A stretch of 16,105 bases of DNA from assembly GCA_003152595.1 (NCBI GenBank), contig PMAM01000242.1, forward strand, positions 1,399 to 17,503, read 5' to 3'. The notes under the pieces were generated by a model that was given only the letters and a program-made list of their open reading frames with translations, had not been told where the DNA came from and searched no databases. Both the position numbers and the translations under genes were made by a program. Origin of the DNA: Acidobacterium sp. Its GTDB lineage: Bacteria; Acidobacteriota; Terriglobia; Terriglobales; Acidobacteriaceae. This document shows positions 7,510 to 16,101 of the stretch, piece by piece (the stretch's first letter is position 1; each line of letters starts with the position of its first letter).

Positions 7510-8274
7510 CTAGATCAGCAGCGCCTGCGGGGTTTCTTCGAGCGGCGCTATGGGGAAGTGGATGTCGGGAAGATCTTCGACGGCGCGCCGCAGGGACTGT
7601 TCCCATCGAGCATGAATGTTCTGCAGTTCGGGATCTCCCTGGTTGAACTTGCGATAACAGTCCAGGGAGAGGCTGTTTCGGGTGTAGAGCAGCAATTCAA
7701 TCGGCGGGCCGATGGCGCCATTGGAGCGCATGGTGGCGTCGAAGGAGAGCAGAGCATATTTGGCAGCGACCATGAGGGTGGTGGAGCCGAAGACAACGCC
7801 GCGGTCCAGCAACGGGCGGCCGTACTTGTATTCGCCGAGTTGAAGGAACGGCGATTCCTCGGTCGCAGAGATGGGATTGCCCTGGGGATAGATCATGTAG
7901 AGCGCGGGCCCTTCGCCCCGCACCTGGCCGCCCAATAACAGGTGCACGTTAAAGGAGTAGTTGTCGCGCTCCAGCGCAGCGCGGTCAAGGTCGGCGACCT
8001 GGCGCACGCAGTCGCCCAGTTCGCGGGCGGCGTCGTACATGCTGGGGACGCGCGCAAGGCCCTCGCCGGAGCCGAATCGGGCGCGGGCCAGGTTGACGAC
8101 AGACTGGCTGAGGGAGAGGCTGCCACTGCTGAGCACCACGAAGGCGCGGTCGCCCGGCTGGGAGAAGGTGTGCATCTTGCGCGCAATATTCAGGTCGTCG
8201 AATCCGGCGTTGGTGCGCGAATCCGATGCCATGACGAGGCCTTCCTGTGTCATGATGCCGAGACAGTAGGTCAT
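7510..8274 (-). CDS. anbu: Anbu, proteasome-type N-terminal nucleophile hydrolase
   Basis: Predicted 254-residue relative of 20S proteasome beta subunits (ancestral beta subunit, COG3484-type). It begins MTYCLGIM. Removal of Met1 would expose Thr as the N-terminal nucleophile without a propeptide, as known for Anbu. Counting that Thr as 1, Asp17 (ASDSRTNAG) and a Lys at about 32 (IARKMH) match the proteasome catalytic Asp/Lys. Other recognised segments are LSSGSLSLSQSV, GPALYMIYPQGN, the C-terminal-half block AAKYALLSFDATMRSN, and GPPIELLLYTRNSL. Anbu homologues form ring or lock-washer oligomers of unclear biological role. The ribosome-binding site is weak. The gene is divergent from the transglutaminase-like gene 139 bases away, a known Anbu neighbour. 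The MATE gene follows downstream. Confidence 0.93.
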   Translation of the reverse strand: MTYCLGIMTQEGLVMASDSRTNAGFDDLNIARKMHTFSQPGDRAFVVLSSGSLSLSQSVVNLARARFGSGEGLARVPSMYDAARELGDCVRQVADLDRAALERDNYSFNVHLLLGGQVRGEGPALYMIYPQGNPISATEESPFLQLGEYKYGRPLLDRGVVFGSTTLMVAAKYALLSFDATMRSNGAIGPPIELLLYTRNSLSLDCYRKFNQGDPELQNIHARWEQSLRRAVEDLPDIHFPIAPLEETPQALLI

Positions 8275-8322
8275 TGGAGGCTGTGTTGCTCCCGGGGAAA
8301 ACGTAGGTGCCGTTGAGTCATT

Positions 8323-8356
8323 TTGACAGCTTTCTCCCGCGATTCAAGGAGAATCG
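8323..8356 (+). promoter_or_regulatory. TTGACA element and adjoining inverted repeat between anbu and the transglutaminase gene
   Basis: A perfect -35 consensus TTGACA (8323-8328, plus strand) is followed by the inverted repeat CGATTC-AAGGA-GAATCG (8340-8356). No good -10 lies at 16-18 bases; GAGAAT (8349-8354) is the nearest fit, at a long 20-base spacing. The repeat could be an operator for the divergent pair. This is suggestive only. Confidence 0.3.
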
Positions 8357-8413
8357 ACCAACATCCGGGGCAGGCGGTACATCTTACGATCACCGCGCCG
8401 CAGAGGCAGGCGG

Positions 8414-9274
8414 ATGGCGGAAGCACGACGAGGCCCGATGCTCCTTCGCCTGGGTTATGACATGCAGTTCGACATTCCGGAACCGGTGGCCTGCGTGGCT
8501 CAGCTGCGGGTCCACCCGTCGCGCGCTGTGGGTTTGCGCGAGCCGGACCACGTCAAGGTTGAGCCCGAGATCCCCGTTGAGGAGTACACCGACTCATTCG
8601 GCAATTTCTGCACCCGCTTCCTGGCGCCGAAAGGGCCTCTGCGGCTGAAGAACGACTTTCTGTTTGAGGATTCCGGACTTGCCGATCCCGTGCAGCCTGG
8701 GGCGGTCGCGCATCCGATCGCCGAGCTGCCCCATGAGGTGCTGCGGTTCCTGCTGCCGAGCCGGTACTGCGAGGTGGACAGCCTGACGCCCGCGGCCTTC
8801 GATCTGTTTGGAAACACTGTGCCCGGGTGGCAGCGCGTACAGGCCATTTGCAACTGGGTTCGTGCCAAGGTCACCTTCGGCTATTCGTTTGCGCGACCGA
8901 CGAAGACGGCTCTGGATGTGTTTACGGAGCGGCAGGGTGTGTGCCGCGATTTTCAGCATCTGGCGGTTACGTTTTGCCGGGCGATGGGGATTCCGGCGCG
9001 CTATGTTGCCGGCTATTTGGGCGACATTCAGTTTCCCGATTCCGGTACGCCGATGGACTTCAGCGCGTGGTTTGAGGTGTATCTGGAGAATCGGTGGTGG
9101 ACTTTCGATGCTCGTCATAATCTGCCGAGAATCGGGCGCGTCCTGATGGCAACGGGGCGCGATGCGGCGGACGTGGCGTTCTTAACGTCGTTTGGGGCGG
9201 CACAATTGAAGAGCTTTGTGGTGATCTCGGAAGAAGTCACCGATGATTCAGCCTACTCCGCGGCGAAAACGTAA
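8414..9274 (+). CDS. Transglutaminase-like cysteine protease-fold protein, Anbu-associated type
   Basis: Predicted cytoplasmic protein of 286 residues. An N-terminal beta domain (about 10-115, starting LLRLGYDMQFDIP) precedes a transglutaminase-like core (about 135-240). The nucleophile is Cys177 in RQGVCRDFQHLAVTFC. Asp232 in WWTFDARHN fits the third triad position. The expected catalytic His in the D-F-H-A-W block is Ser217 here (PMDFSAWFEVYL). The C-terminal block RIGRVLMATGRDAADVAFLTSFG is characteristic of the COG1305 subgroup found with Anbu, alpha-E and ATP-grasp genes. Two starts are possible. The ATG at 8414 has GAGG seven bases before it. The ATG at 8438 has ACGAGG four bases before it and fits the usual family N-terminus. 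The gene is divergent from anbu. The actual reaction (peptidase, deamidation or cross-linking) is unknown. Confidence 0.88.
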   Translation: MAEARRGPMLLRLGYDMQFDIPEPVACVAQLRVHPSRAVGLREPDHVKVEPEIPVEEYTDSFGNFCTRFLAPKGPLRLKNDFLFEDSGLADPVQPGAVAHPIAELPHEVLRFLLPSRYCEVDSLTPAAFDLFGNTVPGWQRVQAICNWVRAKVTFGYSFARPTKTALDVFTERQGVCRDFQHLAVTFCRAMGIPARYVAGYLGDIQFPDSGTPMDFSAWFEVYLENRWWTFDARHNLPRIGRVLMATGRDAADVAFLTSFGAAQLKSFVVISEEVTDDSAYSAAKT

Positions 9275-9300
9275 ACAGACGCGCGAGACGCGCCCTGGCG

Positions 9301-9306
9301 TATACT
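9301..9306 (+). promoter_or_regulatory. Candidate -10 box (TATACT) for the GYD-domain gene
   Basis: TATACT matches the -10 consensus at five of six bases and lies about 55 bases before the ATG at 9361. No recognisable -35 hexamer is found 16-18 bases upstream, so the call is weak. It would give the GYD gene its own transcript, apart from the transglutaminase gene that ends at 9274. Confidence 0.3.
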
Positions 9307-9360
9307 TGGCCTCCTCCCTCAAAGAACCAGAATTTCGACATTTCGAAAGGGGGCATTCGT

Positions 9361-9690
9361 ATGCCCAGTTATCTTGTGCAGGTGGCGTACACGCCTGAGA
9401 CCGTGGCCGCATTTGTCGCGCAACCGCAGGACCGCACCGAGGCGATCGGCAAAGTGGTGAAGAAGCTCGGCGGCAAGCCGGGAAAGCTGTATCTGTCGTT
9501 TGGCGACTACGACGTAGTCGGCATTTATGAGATGCCCGACAACGTGAGCGCAGCGGCGTTTGCTATGGCGATCGCCGGAGGTGGCTCCTGCAAGAGCGTG
9601 AAGACGACTCCGCTGATGACGAGCGAAGAAGCGGTGGCGGCGATGAAGAAGGCGGGAGGGTCGGGCTACAAGCCGGTTGGGAACAAGTAG
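9361..9690 (+). CDS. Small GYD-domain protein
   Basis: Predicted soluble 109-residue protein with a single GYD domain (Pfam family of that name), which resembles a ferredoxin-like dimeric alpha/beta-barrel fold. It starts PSYLVQVAYTPE. The motif that names the family appears as SFGDYDVVGIYEMPD (residues 46-60), followed by a helix rich in Ala and a Gly-rich turn (AGGGSCKSV). The C-terminal MTSEEAVAAMKKAG is also typical. Function of these proteins is unknown. Catalytic residues are not evident. The ATG has a strong AAAGGGGG (9346-9353) seven bases upstream. It lies 86 bases after the transglutaminase gene on the same strand and converges with atpC, whose stop is about 50 bases away. Confidence 0.88.
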   Translation: MPSYLVQVAYTPETVAAFVAQPQDRTEAIGKVVKKLGGKPGKLYLSFGDYDVVGIYEMPDNVSAAAFAMAIAGGGSCKSVKTTPLMTSEEAVAAMKKAGGSGYKPVGNK

Positions 9691-9741
9691 CTGGCGCTAA
9701 GTCGAACGGAAGTGCGCCCGGGCAGCGGGGAGCCGGCTGAG

Positions 9742-10158
9742 CTAGTGCTTCCCTGCCCCGGCGCTTTCGAGTTTGGCTTCGGCTTCGGCGATGACTTCGT
9801 TGGCGTGGGCGTACTTCTCCGCATCGTCGCCGGCTTCGTTCCAGAGCTTCTCGCCGTGCTGGAGTTGTTCCTGGACCGCCCCGCTGTCGATCTCTTCGGG
9901 CTTCTGAGCGCTCTCAGCCAGAATGGTGACGCGCTCTGGGAGAACCTCGACGAAGCCGCGAGCGACAACATAGCGCTGTTCGCCGGCTTCACCCCCATGC
10001 AGACGCACCTCGCCCGCACCGATCTCCGACAGCAGTGGCGCGTGGCCGTAGAGCACCTCGAAGTAGCCGCTCTTGCCGGGCACTTCCACGGCTTCCACGG
10101 TCTGATCGACAAGGATGCGGTCAGGAGTCACGAGCCGGACTTTCAGCTGGTCGGGCAT
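9742..10158 (-). CDS. atpC: ATP synthase F1 epsilon subunit
   Basis: Central-stalk subunit of 138 residues (family about 130-140). The N-terminal beta-sandwich (1-85) begins QLKVRLVTPDRILVD and includes the conserved GHAPLLSEIGAGEVRL (38-53) and YVVARGFVEVLPERVTILA. A C-terminal two-helix region (about 88-134, IDSGAVQEQLQHGEKLW and AHANEVIAEAEAKLESA) is the part that can inhibit ATP hydrolysis in other bacteria. It is the last gene of the atp operon and starts two bases after the atpD stop. It ends about 50 bases from the convergent GYD gene. No good terminator is visible; an imperfect GC-rich hairpin spans its 3' end. Secure call. Confidence 0.96.
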   Translation of the reverse strand: MPDQLKVRLVTPDRILVDQTVEAVEVPGKSGYFEVLYGHAPLLSEIGAGEVRLHGGEAGEQRYVVARGFVEVLPERVTILAESAQKPEEIDSGAVQEQLQHGEKLWNEAGDDAEKYAHANEVIAEAEAKLESAGAGKH

Positions 10159-10160
10159 GG

Positions 10161-11606
10161 CTATTTCGTCGTCGCCTTCAGTTTTTCGGCTTCTTCGAGG
10201 ACTTCCTCGATGGTGCCGCGCATGTAGAACGCCTGCTCGGGCACGTCGTCGTGCTTGCCGTCGATGACTTCCTTGAAGCTGCGTACGGTGTCGGCGATTT
10301 TGCAGTACTTGCCCGGGATGCCGGTGAACTGCTCGGCCACATGGAAGGGCTGGGAGAGGAACTTCTGCACTTTGCGGGCGCGCGCGACGGTGATCTTGTC
10401 CTCTTCGGAGAGCTCGTCGATGCCGAGGATGGCGATGATGTCCTGCAGGTCCTTGTAACGCTGCAAAATGCGCTTCACGCCCTGAGCGACGTCGTAGTGC
10501 TCCTGACCGACGATGCGAGCGGTGAGGATGCGCGAAGTGGAGGCGAGCGGATCGACGGCGGGGTAGATGCCGAGTTCCGAGAGCGGACGCGAGAGCACCG
10601 TGGTGGCATCGAGATGAGCGAAGGTGGTCGCTGGCGCCGGATCGGTAAGGTCGTCAGCGGGCACGTAAACAGCCTGCACCGAGGTGACCGATCCGCGCTT
10701 GGTGGAGGTGATACGCTCCTGCAGCTCGCCCATCTCGGTTGCGAGATTGGGCTGGTAGCCGACGGCGGAAGGCATGCGGCCCAGCAGCGTTGAAACTTCA
10801 GAGCCGGCCTGGGTGAAGCGGAAGATGTTGTCGATGAAGAGCAGCGTGTCCGCGCCTTCTTCGTCGCGGAAGAACTCAGCGACAGTGAGGCCGGTGAGCG
10901 CCACGCGAAGACGGGCGCCGGGCGGCTCGGTCATCTGGCCGTAGATAAGGGCGGCTTTGGACTTGGCCGGCTCCTTCAGATTGATGACGCCGGACTCCTG
11001 CATTTCGAGCCAGAGGTCGTTGCCCTCACGAGTGCGCTCGCCGACGCCGGCGAAAACGGAAAAGCCGCCGTGCTGGGAGGCGACGTTGTTGATGAGCTCC
11101 TGGATGATGACGGTCTTGCCGACGCCGGCACCGCCGAAGAGGCCGGTTTTGCCGCCCTTGAGGAAGGGCTGAATGAGATCGATGACCTTGATGCCGGTCT
11201 CGAACATCTCTTCGTGCGTGGACTGCTCGTCGAAAGCAGGAGCGGGATGGTGGATGGGGTTGCGCTGCTTCGCGTTCACTGGGCCCAGCGCGTCGACGGG
11301 CTCGCCGATCACGTTGAGCACGCGGCCGAGGGTGGCACGACCGACGGGGACGGTGATGGGGCCGCCCTGGTCGATGGCTTTCATGCCGCGCACCATGCCT
11401 TCAGTTGCCTCCATGGCGACGCAGCGAACGCGGCCTTCGCCAATGTGCTGCTGCACCTCGAGGATGACGTTGATGGGCGTGGGGACGGTAAAGCCGTCGC
11501 TGACGACGCGCAACGCCTCGTAAATGGGAGGCATGGTGGCTTCTTCGAACTGCACGTCCACTGCGGGGCCGGAAATCTGAATGACTCTGCCGATGTTTTC
11601 TGCCAT
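10161..11606 (-). CDS. atpD: ATP synthase F1 beta subunit (catalytic)
   Basis: Catalytic subunit of 481 residues (usual 460-485). The N-terminal beta-barrel starts IGRVIQISGPAVDVQF. The Walker A P-loop is GGAGVGKT (158-165). The catalytic Glu190 lies in GVGERTREGNDL. Walker B is LLFIDNIFRF (255-264). The C-terminal lever motif DELSEED (397-403) contacts gamma. The signature PAVDPLASTSR (349-359) is intact. It works in the alpha3-beta3 hexamer, making ATP from ADP and phosphate as gamma turns. It follows atpG after 17 bases and is nearly fused to atpC. The ATG at 11606 has a GAGAG-type site upstream. Nothing is missing. Confidence 0.98.
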   Translation of the reverse strand: MAENIGRVIQISGPAVDVQFEEATMPPIYEALRVVSDGFTVPTPINVILEVQQHIGEGRVRCVAMEATEGMVRGMKAIDQGGPITVPVGRATLGRVLNVIGEPVDALGPVNAKQRNPIHHPAPAFDEQSTHEEMFETGIKVIDLIQPFLKGGKTGLFGGAGVGKTVIIQELINNVASQHGGFSVFAGVGERTREGNDLWLEMQESGVINLKEPAKSKAALIYGQMTEPPGARLRVALTGLTVAEFFRDEEGADTLLFIDNIFRFTQAGSEVSTLLGRMPSAVGYQPNLATEMGELQERITSTKRGSVTSVQAVYVPADDLTDPAPATTFAHLDATTVLSRPLSELGIYPAVDPLASTSRILTARIVGQEHYDVAQGVKRILQRYKDLQDIIAILGIDELSEEDKITVARARKVQKFLSQPFHVAEQFTGIPGKYCKIADTVRSFKEVIDGKHDDVPEQAFYMRGTIEEVLEEAEKLKATTK

Positions 11607-11623
11607 GTCTCTCTGTTCTCGCC

Positions 11624-12700
11624 TTAGAGAGCGGCTGCGCCGCTCACAATTTCGATAATCTCTTTGGTGATTGCCGCCTGACGAACACGGTTCATGGTCA
11701 GGGTCAGCGAATCGATCATGTCGGATGCGTTATTGGTCGCCGAATCCATCGCGGTCATGCGCGCGGCGTGTTCGGCGGCGATTGATTCCAGAGTCGCGTG
11801 ATAGATCTGCGAGGTGACGTAGCGCGGCAGCACGTCGGCGAAGATTTCCTGCGGCGGCTGCTCATAGATGTAGTCGACCTCGGCGGTGCCGAAGTTCTTC
11901 GCTTCGTCTTCGAGTTGCTTTTGAGCGGCCTCGGCTTCGTGCGGATACAGACTGACGCCGGCGGACAAGGCTGCTTCCGCAGCGCGCTCGCGCTCTTCCA
12001 GGCTCGGCTCCTCGGCTCTTTCAATCTCGCGGACGGTCAGCGAGACGATCGGGAGCAGGCGTTCGACGACGACGCGCTGCTGGATGACCGATTTGAATTC
12101 GTTGTAGACGAGGTAGGCCGCGTCAATCTCCTCGTGGACGTAGAGAGAGATGATCTCGTCGGTTAGTTCGCGGATTGCGTCGTAGTTGATCCTGTCGAGC
12201 GCGGCGGTTGGGCCGCCGAACACTTCGATCGCGCTGCCGCGTTGCCGGTCGGGACGCTGGTTTTCTTCATGCGTTTCGGAGAACTGCGCGGCGGGGTAAC
12301 GGCGCCGGAACAAGTCGCGGCCTTTGCGGCCGATGGTATCGATGTCGATTTGCTTTTCGCCGTTTTCGGAGATGAAGTTGGCTGTGGCTTTGAAGATGTT
12401 GGTGTTGAAGGCGCCCGCGAATCCTTTGTCTCCCGAAACGACGACGAGCAGGATGCGCTTCTCCGGACGCGTGAGGAGCAGCGGATGACGACATTCGCCG
12501 GTTTCCGGATCGTAAATCTCGGCGCGGCGCTTGAGCGATTCGAGCACGCTGGCGAGCATCGCGGCGTAGGGACGCGCAGAGATCGCGCGTTCCTGGGCGC
12601 GACGCAACTTGGCCGCCGAAACCATCTTCATGGCTTTGGTGATTTGCCGCGTGTTGCGAACGCTGCGAATGCGGCGACGTAGATCGAGGACGTTGGCCAT
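11624..12700 (-). CDS. atpG: ATP synthase F1 gamma subunit, long form with two inserts
   Basis: Rotor shaft of F1, 358 residues against about 287 in E. coli. The N-terminal coiled-coil helix is typical (RRRIRSVRNTRQITKAMKMV), as is the C-terminal helix (RMTAMDSATNNASDMID and ITKEIIEIVSGAAAL). The core is also recognisable (LLVVVSGDKGFAGAFN, VYNEFKSV). Extra length sits at about residues 141-170 and, mainly, 219-274. The latter is a charged, helix-prone, cysteine-free stretch just before VDYIYEQPPQEIF. E. coli has only about 12 residues there, and chloroplast and cyanobacterial gamma carry their regulatory insert at that point. The frame is continuous, so this is not a frameshift artefact. The ribosome-binding site is weak; the gene starts 14 bases after atpA ends. 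Confidence 0.96.
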   Translation of the reverse strand: MANVLDLRRRIRSVRNTRQITKAMKMVSAAKLRRAQERAISARPYAAMLASVLESLKRRAEIYDPETGECRHPLLLTRPEKRILLVVVSGDKGFAGAFNTNIFKATANFISENGEKQIDIDTIGRKGRDLFRRRYPAAQFSETHEENQRPDRQRGSAIEVFGGPTAALDRINYDAIRELTDEIISLYVHEEIDAAYLVYNEFKSVIQQRVVVERLLPIVSLTVREIERAEEPSLEERERAAEAALSAGVSLYPHEAEAAQKQLEDEAKNFGTAEVDYIYEQPPQEIFADVLPRYVTSQIYHATLESIAAEHAARMTAMDSATNNASDMIDSLTLTMNRVRQAAITKEIIEIVSGAAAL

Positions 12701-12714
12701 TGCTTTGTACGCGC

Positions 12715-14334
<1,620 letters not shown>

Positions 14335-14401
14335 GCTTGTGGGTTCCTGGTCCTGTAGTGATTCTTGTTTCTGCTCCGCGCTGCTGCCGGGACGGCGAGC
14401 G

Positions 14402-14941
14402 CTAACCGGAGGTCAGTTCTTCTCTCAGCCGGTCGAGCCGGCCGCGTACCGAACCGTCATAGACCGTGCTTCCTACCTGAACGACGGCGCCGCCCAGCAG
14501 GGAGCTGTCTTCCTCGTACCGCGCCTCGACCGTACCGCCGGTGAGGCTCGCGATCTGTTGCTCCAGCTCTCTCCGCTCCGGCTCATCGAGCCTTCGGGCC
14601 GAGGTCACTTTTGCCTCGTGGATTCCCAGCCGCCGATTGACCTCGCGACGGAACTCAGTGAGAACCTCATCGAGGCCGCCAATGCGATCGTTGCGGATGA
14701 GAACGGCGATGAAATTCCGGGTTTCGTGCTGCATTTTCAGCTTCGCGTTCAGCTTGTCGAGCAGCGAGACTTTCTGCTCGACGGGGAACGAGGGATCGAG
14801 CAGAAACTCGCGCAACTCGCGGCTTTCATGCCAGGCCGCGGCGAAATCGGCCAGTTGCCGCTGCACGGCTTTGGCGTCGAGTTTCGACTCGAAAATGACA
14901 TCGGCGAAGGCGCGCGCATAACGGGAAACAAAGCTTGCCAT
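14402..14941 (-). CDS. atpH: ATP synthase F1 delta subunit
   Basis: Peripheral-stalk connector of 179 residues, the usual length. It links the b/b' stalk to the top of the alpha3-beta3 hexamer so that it does not rotate. The N-terminal helical domain begins FVSRYARAFADVIFE and carries LREFLLDPSFPVEQKVSLLDKL. The C-terminal region has the conserved pattern VTSARRLDEPERRELEQQI and the family-typical LLGGAVVQVGSTVYDGSVRGRLDRLREEL at 148-176. The ATG at 14941 directly abuts the TAG of atpF, and GGGAGG lies inside the end of atpF, so the two are likely translationally coupled. Secure call. Confidence 0.96.
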   Translation of the reverse strand: MASFVSRYARAFADVIFESKLDAKAVQRQLADFAAAWHESRELREFLLDPSFPVEQKVSLLDKLNAKLKMQHETRNFIAVLIRNDRIGGLDEVLTEFRREVNRRLGIHEAKVTSARRLDEPERRELEQQIASLTGGTVEARYEEDSSLLGGAVVQVGSTVYDGSVRGRLDRLREELTSG

Positions 14942-15643
14942 CTACGCCTCGCCTCCCGAGTTTTTGTTGAGGGACTTGCCGAATTCCCGGACGAGCGCGC
15001 GGTCGGTGTCGGAGGAAAGCTGAATCCTGCGCATGGCGTTATCGATGGCGAGATCGGCGGCAAATTTCTTTAACTCACGCTGGGCAGTGGACTGGGCAGC
15101 CGCGATTTCCTGCTCGGCGGAGGCGACGATGCGCTCGCGCTCGGCTTCGAGCGTGGCATGAATGCGCTTCTCGTCCTCGACCGCTTCATGCTCTACCTGG
15201 TGGCGAAACGTTTCGATTTCGGAATCAAGGCGCAGGAGGCGGGCTTCCACCTCAGCGAGGCGGCGATTGGCATCCTCAGTGGCGAGCCTTGCGGCGGCCA
15301 GGTCCTTTTGAAGATCTGCTGAGCGCTTGCGGAAGATTTTTGGCAGAAATTTCCAGAGAGCGAAGCCGATGGCAAAAAGAAGAACGCCGGAGTTGAAGTC
15401 CTCGAAAATCTGGGCTGCGGTCTCGGTTTTCAAACCTGTGGCGTGCGCGATAGCCTGGACGATAGCCGAATGGCGGTACTGCTCGATGTCGGAGTTGGTC
15501 TCCGGCTCGTCCATGTGTTCGCCCTTCGGAGCCACAGCCTTTGGCGAACTGGCCGGCGTCTGCTGGGCAACCACGCGAGCGGCGGGAGAAGCCAGCAGAG
15601 CGAACGCCAGCATGGCTCTCAGAATGAGGGCTGTGGTTTTCAA
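14942..15643 (-). CDS. atpF: ATP synthase Fo subunit b with N-terminal secretion-like extension, TTG start
   Basis: Peripheral-stalk subunit of 233 residues against about 156-175 for typical b. It begins with a signal-peptide-like segment (MKTTALILRAMLAFALLASPAARVVAQQ). A polar stretch of about 55 residues follows, then a membrane helix at about 83-101 (FNSGVLLFAIGFALWKFLP), then a long charged helix (about 105-205: DLAAARLATEDANRRLAEVEA, HATLEAERERIVASAEQEI). The end (AIDNAMRRIQLSSDTDRALVREF) matches b-subunit C-termini that contact delta. The start codon at 15643 is TTG. It is supported by GGAGGG (15650-15655) six bases upstream and by the Lys and Arg of the n-region; the first in-frame ATG is ten codons in. 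It overlaps the stop of the preceding b-type gene (TTGA). The assignment as b rather than b' is by convention. Confidence 0.92.
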   Translation of the reverse strand: MKTTALILRAMLAFALLASPAARVVAQQTPASSPKAVAPKGEHMDEPETNSDIEQYRHSAIVQAIAHATGLKTETAAQIFEDFNSGVLLFAIGFALWKFLPKIFRKRSADLQKDLAAARLATEDANRRLAEVEARLLRLDSEIETFRHQVEHEAVEDEKRIHATLEAERERIVASAEQEIAAAQSTAQRELKKFAADLAIDNAMRRIQLSSDTDRALVREFGKSLNKNSGGEA

Positions 15644-16101
15644 TGCGAACCCTCCGCAGCCGCTGAGGGTAATACCGCAGCCAGAACCTGGGCAGCCAGT
15701 TGGTTGGCGGAAACCTCGATCTGGCGCCGGGCGTCGGCGGCCTGAGCATTGAGGGCGGTCTGAGCCGACTCGACCTGCTGCTGGGCTGCCAGTCGAGCGG
15801 CGGACAGGGCGCTTTCCTTGTCGGCATTCAGCCGCTGCAGGCGCTGCTCGCGACTGCGGAAGATCTCGGCGCGGGCAGCCCGGAGCCGGGCTTCGTATTC
15901 CTGGGTTCGAACGTCGGCCTGGGCGATGGCCTGACGCGACTTCTCGAAGGCTCCGGCGGTTCGCTCGCAGCGCTCCTCGCGGGTTTTGACCAGGCGGCCG
16001 AACAGAATGAAGCGGTAGGCCAAAACCAACAGAATGAAAAGGATCATGGTCGGTATGGCACCGAGCGCAAGATCACCAAGTTGTCTTAGCAACTCATCCA
16101 T
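15640..16101 (-). CDS. ATP synthase Fo b-type subunit (second stalk copy, b')
   Basis: Peripheral-stalk protein of 153 residues, the usual b/b' length. A single N-terminal membrane helix (about 14-36, GAIPTMILFILLVLAYRFILFG) is followed by a continuous charged amphipathic helix (KTREERCERTAGAFEKSRQAIAQAD, YEARLRAARAEIFRSREQRL), the dimerising stalk coiled coil. It ends at residues 134-153 with ALAAQ-like helix and AAAEGSH. Together with the next gene it implies a heterodimeric b/b' stalk. The ATG at 16101 is four bases from the window edge, so its ribosome-binding site is not visible and a start further upstream cannot be excluded. Genes for subunits a and c are expected just beyond the edge. 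Confidence 0.92.
   Translation of the reverse strand: MDELLRQLGDLALGAIPTMILFILLVLAYRFILFGRLVKTREERCERTAGAFEKSRQAIAQADVRTQEYEARLRAARAEIFRSREQRLQRLNADKESALSAARLAAQQQVESAQTALNAQAADARRQIEVSANQLAAQVLAAVLPSAAAEGSH

Noticed and set aside
9333..9348. TTTCG-N6-CGAAA hairpin at the GYD ribosome-binding site
   Set aside because: A five-base stem with an A/T-rich loop is too weak to call a thermosensor or riboswitch.
9714..9764. Imperfect GC-rich hairpin (12-bp arms, one mismatch, 27-nt loop) between the GYD gene and the end of atpC
   Set aside because: The loop is large and only three T residues follow on the plus strand. It could contribute to termination but is not convincing as an intrinsic terminator.
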